This document shows positions 1-4,910 of a stretch of 8,284 nucleotides of DNA, piece by piece. The first letter of the stretch is position 1, and each line of letters starts with the position of its first letter. The position numbers and the translations under genes are program-made. Source of the stretch: Chryseobacterium gleum (GTDB lineage Bacteria; Bacteroidota; Bacteroidia; Flavobacteriales_D; Sanyastnellaceae); the NCBI GenBank assembly GCA_945897395.1, contig CAMDFE010000060.1:1-8284 (forward strand), given 5' to 3'. A model generated the notes under the pieces. That model saw only the letters and a program-made list of their open reading frames with translations. It was not told the origin of the DNA and did no database searches.

Positions 1-140
1 CCTTCTATATCTACTCGCTGAAACTTGTAGCCGTGATTCTCCGGTGCAGGACAAATAGTAAGTGTTACCAGTTCTCCGGTGTGAAGGCCAACTCCTTTGA
101 ATTCGATTGGCGCTTTTAATGTTCTCTGTTTTGAAGACAT
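1..140 (-). CDS. lpxC: UDP-3-O-acyl-N-acetylglucosamine deacetylase, N-terminal fragment
   Basis: This is the first 46 codons of a gene that runs off the left edge. LpxC is the zinc-dependent deacetylase that carries out the committed step of lipid A synthesis in the cytoplasm. The visible protein begins MSSKQRTLKAPIEFKGVGLH and continues with the TG, the 'TICPAPENHGYKFQR' stretch and VDIEG. The KQRT start, the 'GVGLHTG' motif (residues 16-22) and the PAPxxxGxxFxRxD pattern are typical of the LpxC N-terminus. In Bacteroidota this gene is usually a fusion of lpxC with fabZ (3-hydroxyacyl-ACP dehydratase), but that part lies outside the window, so fusion is only an expectation. The ATG at 140 is the only Met in the visible part. 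A -7 promoter box ends just 4 nt before it, so the mRNA may be nearly leaderless. The upstream tetR gene is on the same strand, 60 nt away. Confidence 0.92.
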   Translation of the reverse strand, partial: MSSKQRTLKAPIEFKGVGLHTGELVTLTICPAPENHGYKFQRVDIE

Positions 141-144
141 GCTG

Positions 145-152
145 CAAAATTA
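145..152 (-). promoter_or_regulatory. Bacteroidota -7 promoter box for lpxC
   Basis: On the minus strand the sequence reads TAATTTTG, an exact match to the Bacteroidota TAnnTTTG element, followed by only CAGC before the lpxC ATG. I see no good TTTG-like -33 element at the expected 19-21 nt spacing. If the box is used, transcription would start at or within a few bases of the start codon. Confidence 0.5.
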
Positions 153-200
153 GTGTGAATTAATTGGTAATCCACTTGATTTCGAATTGATTCTTACGGG

Positions 201-764
201 TTATTTGCGGATAGCCTGAATAATAGCATCTGCCATTTCTCTTACCTCTTTCTCTGAAATTTTCTTCTTCTCTACCACCTTCAAGCGTACAACAGCAAAA
301 ACACTTGAGAGTATGTGTTCAAATTGAAAAGCAAGATTCATTTTTTTGAATTTTCCTGTTTTTTGACCCTCCTTCAGCAAGGCTGTTAATGCCGAAAAGG
401 CATCTTCCATTTCCTTGTTCTTACTGTACAAAGGAGAGTTTCTGTATTGAATAACGGCCAAGTAACGCAATGGTGCTGACGAAAAATAAACGTACAGAGC
501 CATCCACGCTTGGGTCAATCGTTGAGTTTCCTTTCCTTTAACTGAAAGTGATTCGTGCAGCGCACGGGCCGCCTCTGTGCACGTTTCAACATAAAGACTC
601 TCGAAGAGGTCTTCTTTGCTTGGAAAGTGGTGGTAAATTGTACCTACCGCAACGCCTGAAAGCTTGGCTAATTCAGACATTGGAGAAGCGTGAAAGCCTC
701 CGTTTGAGATCAGTTTTAAGGCTGTGTTAACAACCTTGTCTCTTCTTGAAATTTCTTTTGCCAT
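201..764 (-). CDS. TetR/AcrR-family transcriptional regulator
   Basis: This 187-residue protein has the usual TetR size and layout. The N-terminal DNA-binding domain contains a helix-turn-helix around residues 28-50, with the classic 'LAKLSGVAVGTIYHHFPSKE' signature (G41, T42, Y44, HHF 45-47, SKE 49-51). The rest (about 60-187) is the variable helical ligand-binding and dimerisation domain, so the inducer cannot be predicted. The start at 764 is supported by a -7 box ending 19 nt upstream and by an inverted repeat in the leader, which suggests autorepression. Such regulators in Bacteroidota often sit beside a TolC/RND efflux operon. Here the neighbours are lpxC on the same strand, which has its own -7 box, and a divergent yqeY-like gene, so the target is not evident. 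Control of lpxC is possible but nothing in the sequence supports it directly. Confidence 0.93.
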   Translation of the reverse strand: MAKEISRRDKVVNTALKLISNGGFHASPMSELAKLSGVAVGTIYHHFPSKEDLFESLYVETCTEAARALHESLSVKGKETQRLTQAWMALYVYFSSAPLRYLAVIQYRNSPLYSKNKEMEDAFSALTALLKEGQKTGKFKKMNLAFQFEHILSSVFAVVRLKVVEKKKISEKEVREMADAIIQAIRK

Positions 765-765
765 A

Positions 766-783
766 ACCGAATGTTCGTTCGGT
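766..783. promoter_or_regulatory. Probable TetR operator (inverted repeat)
   Basis: The sequence ACCGAATGTTCGTTCGGT is an inverted repeat with perfect 6-bp arms (ACCGAA / TTCGGT) and a 6-bp centre. It begins 1 nt upstream of the tetR start codon and directly follows the tetR -7 box, so a bound dimer would cover the transcription start and the leader. Its size and position fit a TetR-family autoregulatory operator. A shorter nested palindrome, CGAATGTTCG, lies inside it. That this protein binds it is inferred. Confidence 0.7.
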
Positions 784-814
784 CAAAGATATTTCCTTTT
801 CTAAATAGCGCCAA
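784..814 (-). promoter_or_regulatory. tetR promoter (-33/-7)
   Basis: On the minus strand there is a TTG (812-814), a 20-nt spacer and TATCTTTG (784-791). This fits the Bacteroidota housekeeping promoter TTG-N19-21-TAnnTTTG. It is the best-formed promoter in the window, and the inverted repeat lies immediately downstream. Confidence 0.7.
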
Positions 815-856
815 TGAAACTTTTCACCAATGACTTTTTAATAAAGAAGAAATTCG

Positions 857-864
857 TAAATTTG
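857..864 (+). promoter_or_regulatory. -7 promoter box for the yqeY-like gene
   Basis: TAAATTTG matches TAnnTTTG exactly and ends 20 nt before the ATG at 885. The upstream region around 835-839 is a T run rather than a clear TTTG, so the -33 element is weak. It probably drives both this gene and the protease-like gene behind it. Confidence 0.6.
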
Positions 865-884
865 CAGAACTAAAAATTGAACAC

Positions 885-1334
885 ATGTCAATACAAGAAA
901 GAATCAATGAAGACCTAAAAACAGCTATGAAAGCTGGAGAGAAGGATAAATTAATGGCGCTTAGGGATATAAAAAGCAAACTCCTTCTTGAAATGACCAA
1001 AGATGGCGGAGGTGGCTCTGTAGACGACACGAGGTCCGTTGCTATCCTGAACAAACTGTTCAAACAGCGCCAAGAATCTATCGAAATTTATAAAACGCAA
1101 AACCGTCCTGACCTTCTTGAAGAAGAGCAATTGCAAGCCAATGTTATTGCGGCTTATTTGCCTGCGCAATTAACACCTGAAGAACTTGAGGCCGAAATCA
1201 AACAATTCATTAGTCAGGTTGGCGCAACCTCTCCGAGCGATCTTGGAAAAGTAATGGGTGTTGCTTCAAAAGCTTTAACAGGTAAGGCAGATGGAAAAGC
1301 AATTTCCGAAACGGTGAAGAGACTTTTAAGCTAG
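885..1334 (+). CDS. GatB/YqeY domain-containing protein
   Basis: This 149-residue cytoplasmic protein has the full length of the YqeY family. That family resembles the C-terminal tail domain of GatB, the tRNA-binding subunit of the Asp/Glu-tRNA amidotransferase. The family's cellular role is not firmly established; a tRNA-related function is the usual guess. Features seen are an N-terminal helical region (MSIQERINEDLKTAMKAGEK), the 'R27-DIKSKLL' helix, 'KQRQESIEIY' at 60-69, YLPAQLTPEE at 91-100, and the C-terminal signature DLGKVMG (119-125) followed by GKADGKAISETVK (133-145). No Shine-Dalgarno sequence is visible; the leader is A-rich, as is common in this phylum. The next gene starts 2 nt after the stop codon, so the two are almost certainly co-transcribed and may be translationally coupled. 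Confidence 0.93.
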   Translation: MSIQERINEDLKTAMKAGEKDKLMALRDIKSKLLLEMTKDGGGGSVDDTRSVAILNKLFKQRQESIEIYKTQNRPDLLEEEQLQANVIAAYLPAQLTPEELEAEIKQFISQVGATSPSDLGKVMGVASKALTGKADGKAISETVKRLLS

Positions 1335-1336
1335 TC

Positions 1337-1735
1337 ATGGATATCGTTGGTCGCAAAACCGTTATTCAACTTCCGGATTTGGGCGGGGCCAATGTGCGCG
1401 CCAAAATAGATACGGGCGCTTTCCGCACCGCTGTGCATTGCGAATCGTGGTCTTTAAAAGAGATTAACGGAAAAGAAGTGTTGGAAGTTATCATTGAGTG
1501 GGAAGCGGGAAGTCCTGTAGTTCTTCAATACAGTAAATATCAAAAAAGAACAATTAAAAACTCGTTCGGACAAACAGAAGACCGCTATTGTGTGCGAACA
1601 CTCATTTTAATTCACAAGAAAAAAATTCAATCGGAAATTTCGTTTACCAACAGGTCGGGAATGAGATACCCTGTTTTGCTCGGAAGAAAAACAATTGGAA
1701 AAAAATTCTTGGTAGACGTCTCTTTAAAGAGCTAA
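1337..1735 (+). CDS. Retropepsin-like 'ATP-dependent zinc protease' family protein (RimB-type)
   Basis: This 132-residue protein matches the family named 'putative ATP-dependent zinc protease' (formerly DUF785), whose fold is retropepsin-like. Seen directly are the N-terminal 'IVGRKTVIQLPDL' strand, the aspartic-protease motif 'AKIDTGA' with D25-T26-G27, the 'RYCVRTLILI' strand (83-92) and the C-terminal block 'MRYPVLLGRKTIGKKFLVDV' (109-128), all of which are family hallmarks. Members are often found next to rimK-type ATP-grasp ligases, where one (RimB) acts with ribosomal protein S6 glutamylation; no rimK is in this window. The residues after DTGA read FRTAVH where the family often has xTSALH, a modest deviation. 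The name zinc protease is historical, and no zinc motif such as HExxH is present. Substrate unknown. The gene follows the YqeY gene by 2 nt. Confidence 0.85.
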   Translation: MDIVGRKTVIQLPDLGGANVRAKIDTGAFRTAVHCESWSLKEINGKEVLEVIIEWEAGSPVVLQYSKYQKRTIKNSFGQTEDRYCVRTLILIHKKKIQSEISFTNRSGMRYPVLLGRKTIGKKFLVDVSLKS

Positions 1736-1771
1736 AAAAAGAGGCCGCCTCTCCCAAAACGACCCCTTTTT
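1736..1771 (+). terminator. Possible intrinsic terminator after the yqeY/protease unit
   Basis: Right after the stop codon an A tract leads into AGAGG-CCG-CCTCT (1740-1752), a 5-bp GC-rich hairpin. A wider fold can pair the A-rich 5' flank (AAAAAG.GG) with CCCCTTTTT at 1763-1771, with one A-C mismatch, and it ends in the T run. The geometry is imperfect, so this is a tentative call. Confidence 0.4.
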
Positions 1772-1934
1772 AAAATCACTCTTTTTCATACTAGACGAAA
1801 GAAGAATGAAAACCTAAACTATTTGAAAAAACCTACTATTTGTTTTTAAGGGAGAGTAAAACTTTTGAATGTTCTCTGCATCATTCAGGGTTTTATACCC
1901 CACCTATTAACTTAAGGTTACGTTTTTTTATTGT

Positions 1935-1942
1935 TATTTTTG
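1935..1942 (+). promoter_or_regulatory. -7 promoter box for recO
   Basis: TATTTTTG is an exact TAnnTTTG match ending 26 nt before the ATG at 1969. It lies inside the stretch that a longer reading of recO (from a TTG at 1840) would translate, so it supports the shorter recO start. No clear -33 element is seen. Confidence 0.5.
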
Positions 1943-1968
1943 AACCGCCGAATTTCATTGGGGAAAAT

Positions 1969-2631
1969 ATGAACGAACGAGTAAACGCATATGTACTTTC
2001 TAGCCGAAAGTTCAAAGATTCACTTCGTTTGGCACACGTATTCACGTTAGAATATGGCGTTCAAACATTTTTATTTCGAATAGGAAAAAAAGGAGAAAAC
2101 ATTTCGTTCTTTCAGCCGCTAAACGCCATTCAATTTTCAGGACAAAAATCAGATGGTAGACTAGAAATAGCGAAAGACATGATTCTAAATGAGATTTACT
2201 CGAGCATTCCTTTTCAAGTTGAAAAAACTACCGTTGCCCTCTTTATATCGGAATTTCTCTACCGGTGCTTGCCCGAACACTATGTGAATGAAGAAATATT
2301 CGAGCTCATAAAAAAAACAACACAACGACTAGATAGCGTTGAAAAAACGGGGGCGCTTCCCATTCACTTCATTGCACAATTCGCTTTGGAAATGGGATTC
2401 TTGAGCGACGAATACGAGCTCACATTCGAAAACACGCGAAGCGATGAGGCGCTACTTCATCAATCCCTTAAACTATTCATCTCCACTTCAATCGAATTCG
2501 AGGTGGCGAGTAGCCTAAATCGCGATCAGCGAAAATCTCTCTTGGAAGAGCTTATTGCCTTTTGCTCTTCGCATCTCGACACTTCCATTCGTATGAATTC
2601 GTTGGAAATGTTTCACGAAATTTTCGATTAA
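1969..2631 (+). CDS. recO: DNA repair protein RecO
   Basis: RecO helps load RecA onto single-stranded DNA with RecR (RecFOR pathway) and anneals strands. The 220-residue product fits a Bacteroidota RecO. Residues 1-75 are the N-terminal OB-fold ('NAYVLSSRKFKDSLRLAHVF', then 'EYGVQTFLFR' and 'FFQPLNAIQF'). The linking segment 'EIYSSIPFQVEKTTVALFISEFL' region (75-97) and the helical C-terminal half follow, ending 'HLDTSIRMNSLEMFHEIF', a typical family ending. The zinc-finger cysteines of other RecO proteins are not seen. The frame is open further upstream to a TTG at 1840, but that 43-residue extension is Phe-rich, lacks family similarity and spans the promoter box, so I chose the ATG at 1969, where RecO homology begins. 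holB starts 23 nt after the stop codon. Confidence 0.87.
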   Translation: MNERVNAYVLSSRKFKDSLRLAHVFTLEYGVQTFLFRIGKKGENISFFQPLNAIQFSGQKSDGRLEIAKDMILNEIYSSIPFQVEKTTVALFISEFLYRCLPEHYVNEEIFELIKKTTQRLDSVEKTGALPIHFIAQFALEMGFLSDEYELTFENTRSDEALLHQSLKLFISTSIEFEVASSLNRDQRKSLLEELIAFCSSHLDTSIRMNSLEMFHEIFD

Positions 2632-2639
2632 ACTTCTGC

Positions 2640-2647
2640 TATCTTCG
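2640..2647 (+). promoter_or_regulatory. Possible -7 promoter box for holB
   Basis: TATCTTCG, followed by C, matches TAnnTTTG with one change (T to C). It lies in the short gap after recO and ends 7 nt before the holB ATG. The same variant is found before purF. The -33 element is weak, and holB could also be read from the recO promoter. Confidence 0.4.
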
Positions 2648-2654
2648 CAAGGAA

Positions 2655-3788
2655 ATGAGGTTCGCAGATATCATTGGGCAGAGAGATGTAATTGACCGTT
2701 TGCGCAAAGCAAAAGCGGAAGATCGTGTTGCGCACGCCCAATTGTTTCTAGGCCCTGAAGGATCTGGAAATTTAGCCCTCGCATTGGCCTATGCACAATT
2801 TATTAATTGTCCGAAGGCCTCCACCGAAGATTCGTGCGGAGCTTGCCCTACCTGCAAAAAAAACAGCTCCTTTCAATTCGCCGATCTTCATTTCAGTTTT
2901 CCCTATTTCACAAAGCCCAATAGCAAAGAAACCATTTCTGATGACTACGGCATAGAGTGGAGAACCCGATTGCTCCAATCTTCCTACTTTGGCATTGAAG
3001 ACTGGATGAAAGAATTATCGAAGGATAACAAAAATCTTCTTTTCACAGTTCATGAAGCTGCGAATATTGTTCGGAAACTTTCTCTGAAATCTTTCGAGGG
3101 TGGGTACAAAATCATGGTTATTTGGATGGCCGAACTGATTGGTGAAGGCGTTGCGAATAAGCTGTTGAAAATTGTTGAAGAGCCACCAGCTAACACCTTG
3201 TTTTTCTTCGTTGCGAATTCATCTGAAAATATTCTAAATACCATTCTATCTCGTGTTCAAGTTATTCAAGTCCCGAAAATAGACGAATCGGCTATTTCTT
3301 TAGGTTTAAAGCAGCTTGGGGTCGACGAGCAGAAAATTTCAGATATCGCGCACTACTCGAACGGCAGTTGGGATGTTGCGTTGAGACTAAAAGACAACAG
3401 CGATCCCAATGAATTCTTAGCCATGCAGTTCCAAAACTGGATGCGTCATTGCTATTCGAAAAACGTTCCTGCTTTGCACGCTTGGTCTGAAAAAATGAAC
3501 GAATTAACGCGCGAAGATTTAAAACATTTCATTTTGTACGCGTTAGACCAAATGCGTCAAAATTTAATGTTGAATTACACGCCTGAAAACATCTCTCGTT
3601 TTACTGCCGGTGAAAAGGCGTTTGCTCAAAAATTCTCCCGCTTCATTAATCATTTGAACATTGAAGAAATTATGTTCGAGTTGGAAGCCGCCCACCGCAG
3701 CGTTGGCCAAAACGTATCTAATAAAATTCTTTTCTTCGAACTCTCGATGCGTATGTTCCGTTTACTCAACAGAAAAGAAAAGGCATAA
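2655..3788 (+). CDS. holB: DNA polymerase III subunit delta' (clamp-loader subunit)
   Basis: Delta' is a structural AAA+ subunit of the clamp loader that places the sliding clamp on DNA. The 377-residue protein begins MRFADIIGQRDVIDRLRKAK, with RVAHAQLF at 24-31. The Walker A position reads GPEGSGNL (33-40) instead of GxxGxGKT/S, so ATP hydrolysis is not expected, as is normal for delta'. A four-cysteine zinc module is present (C52, C61, C64, C67). The hallmark 'ANKLLKIVEEPPANTLFFF' lies at 167-185 and the sensor segment 'ILSRVQ' at 197-202. The C-terminal half is the helical collar domain. The frame is open back to 2562 inside recO, but homology begins at the ATG at 2655, so I use that start. 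It lies 23 nt downstream of recO. A hairpin terminator follows the stop codon directly. Cytoplasmic. Confidence 0.92.
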   Translation: MRFADIIGQRDVIDRLRKAKAEDRVAHAQLFLGPEGSGNLALALAYAQFINCPKASTEDSCGACPTCKKNSSFQFADLHFSFPYFTKPNSKETISDDYGIEWRTRLLQSSYFGIEDWMKELSKDNKNLLFTVHEAANIVRKLSLKSFEGGYKIMVIWMAELIGEGVANKLLKIVEEPPANTLFFFVANSSENILNTILSRVQVIQVPKIDESAISLGLKQLGVDEQKISDIAHYSNGSWDVALRLKDNSDPNEFLAMQFQNWMRHCYSKNVPALHAWSEKMNELTREDLKHFILYALDQMRQNLMLNYTPENISRFTAGEKAFAQKFSRFINHLNIEEIMFELEAAHRSVGQNVSNKILFFELSMRMFRLLNRKEKA

Positions 3789-3819
3789 AAAAACACCTAC
3801 GAAGAGGTGTTTTCTTTTT
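3787..3819. terminator. Bidirectional intrinsic terminator between holB and tRNA-Cys
   Basis: A 9-bp stem AAAACACCT / AGGTGTTTT (3790-3798 and 3805-3813) closes a 6-nt loop. On the plus strand it is followed by CTTTTT, ending holB transcription. On the minus strand the stem runs into seven T's and the loop contains TTCG, which suits termination of the tRNA-Cys transcript. The hairpin starts within 8 nt of the tRNA 3' end. Confidence 0.85.
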
Positions 3820-3820
3820 G

Positions 3821-3891
3821 AGGTCCCGAGCGGATTCGAACCGCTGTACGAGCTTTTGCAGAGCTCTGCCTAGCCGCTCGGCCACAGGACC
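3821..3891 (-). tRNA. tRNA-Cys (anticodon GCA)
   Basis: The minus strand folds into a complete 71-nt tRNA. The acceptor stem is GGTCCTG paired with CGGGACC (one G-T pair), with discriminator T. The D arm reads GCCGAGCGGCTAGGC. The anticodon stem GAGCT/AGCTC encloses the 7-nt loop CTGCAAA, giving anticodon GCA (Cys). The T arm is AGCGG-TTCGAAT-CCGCT. CCA is not encoded; the base after the discriminator begins CAAAAAG. The U73 discriminator fits cysteine tRNA identity. It lies convergent to holB and shares its terminator. Confidence 0.97.
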
Positions 3892-3902
3892 CTTGTGGGG
3901 GA

Positions 3903-3910
3903 CAAATATA
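3903..3910 (-). promoter_or_regulatory. -7 promoter box for tRNA-Cys
   Basis: The minus strand reads TATATTTG, an exact TAnnTTTG match ending 11 nt upstream of the mature tRNA 5' end. That leaves room for only a very short 5' leader before RNase P cleavage. No strong -33 element is visible. Confidence 0.5.
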
Positions 3911-3964
3911 CATTCATTCTTGAATAATCCGAATATTTTCAATACTCTTCATTACAAATAATTG

Positions 3965-3972
3965 TATTTTCG
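3965..3972 (+). promoter_or_regulatory. Possible -7 promoter box for the coiled-coil/hydrolase operon
   Basis: TATTTTCG is a one-change match to TAnnTTTG and ends 15 nt before the ATG at 3988. It faces away from the tRNA-Cys promoter, so the 96-nt gap holds two divergent promoters. The -33 element is not clear. Confidence 0.4.
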
Positions 3973-3987
3973 CTGAAAACCTGTCTT

Positions 3988-4905
3988 ATGAATAAAAAAG
4001 TTGCCATCATTGTTATTAGCGTCCTTGGCGTTATGTGTCTTAGCCTTGCCTTTTGGGTGAAAGTAAGTCGCGACCGTGTTGTTGCTTTAGAAAATAGCAT
4101 GGGTGCTTTGAATGTGCTTGCCATGGATGCCGCTAATGCTACTCCAGAGCAAATTATTGAGCTGTATAAGTTGGCAGAAGATTCGTTAACAAGCATGAAA
4201 ATGATGTACGACACCCTTACTACAGACAACGTGGAAATGATGTCGCAAATTGAAGCGCAGCGCTCTCAAATTGAAGGCCTGTTGAAACGCGCGAAAAACA
4301 AAGATTACGACATTAAAAAACTTCTTGCTGAAACGCAAACGTTGCGAAACATTATGAAGGGATATATTCATCAAATAGATTCGCTTCAACAAGACAACGA
4401 CCGTTTGTTCGCCGAGGGACAGCAAGCCAAACAGCAAGCAGTGGATGCTGAAAACAGAAGTAAGACTCTCGAGACTGACCTTAACTCTACCAAAGAAATA
4501 GTGAAAGCAGGCTCTGTACTTTCTACAGGCGGATTCTATTCCGCGGGTGTTTTTGCAAGAAACAGCGGAGCTGAAGCAGTTACAGAGCAAGCTAGAAAAT
4601 CTTCCATGATTAAAACATCGTTCACTCTGCGCGAAAATAGAATTGTTAAGCCTGGTAGAAAAACGCTTTATCTAAAAGTTATCGGACCAAACGGAAGCAC
4701 GGTGAACGGCAAGGGTGGCGGAAGTTTCACGGCAACTGGACAAGCCGATACCTTCGGCGCTTCACGTGAGATTGATTATCAAGGACAAGACACTGACGTG
4801 AGTATTTATTTCACCCCAACATCAATACTTGAGAAAGGAACATACCGTCTTGAAATTTATGAAGGTGGAAATTTAATTGGCAAATCCGAAGTGATTCTTA
4901 AATAG
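3988..4905 (+). CDS. Membrane-anchored coiled-coil protein with C-terminal beta domain, function unknown
   Basis: I cannot assign a function to this 305-residue protein. After MNKK, residues 5-24 form one hydrophobic segment (AIIVISVLGVMCLSLAFWV), an uncleaved signal anchor by appearance. Residues 27-170 are polar, rich in Glu, Gln, Lys and Leu, with heptad-like stretches such as 'SQIEAQRSQIEGLL' and 'IDSLQQDNDRLFAEGQQAK', so a long coiled coil facing the periplasm is likely. A Gly/Ser/Ala linker (174-200) leads to a compact C-terminal domain (207-305) with alternating strands: 'IKTSFTLRENRIVKPGRKTL' start, 'LYLKVIGPNG', 'SIYFTPTSI', and 'YRLEIYEGGNLIGKSEVIL' at the end. This resembles an Ig-like beta sandwich. 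I have the impression that similar uncharacterised proteins are widespread in Bacteroidota. Cys17 does not sit in a valid lipobox. The hydrolase gene starts 5 nt downstream, which indicates an operon. Confidence 0.8.
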   Translation: MNKKVAIIVISVLGVMCLSLAFWVKVSRDRVVALENSMGALNVLAMDAANATPEQIIELYKLAEDSLTSMKMMYDTLTTDNVEMMSQIEAQRSQIEGLLKRAKNKDYDIKKLLAETQTLRNIMKGYIHQIDSLQQDNDRLFAEGQQAKQQAVDAENRSKTLETDLNSTKEIVKAGSVLSTGGFYSAGVFARNSGAEAVTEQARKSSMIKTSFTLRENRIVKPGRKTLYLKVIGPNGSTVNGKGGGSFTATGQADTFGASREIDYQGQDTDVSIYFTPTSILEKGTYRLEIYEGGNLIGKSEVILK

Positions 4906-4910
4906 TACCA

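Noticed and set aside
141..200. Terminator between tetR and lpxC
   Set aside because: The gap has a short TTCGAA palindrome and a repeated TTGATT but no stem followed by a T run on the minus strand.
1840..1968. N-terminal extension of recO from a TTG start
   Set aside because: The 43 extra residues are Phe-rich, do not resemble RecO and span an exact -7 promoter box; RecO similarity begins at the ATG at 1969.
2562..2654. Longer holB start inside recO
   Set aside because: The extra residues overlap the recO coding frame and do not resemble delta'; the family N-terminus begins at 2655.
4036..4038. Cys17 of the coiled-coil protein as a lipoprotein cysteine
   Set aside because: The preceding residues are G-V-M, which do not form an accepted lipobox, and the hydrophobic segment continues past the Cys.
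4186..4590. 134-residue minus-strand frame inside the coiled-coil gene
   Set aside because: It is antisense to a well-supported gene and Cys/Phe/His-rich without family features; a shadow frame.
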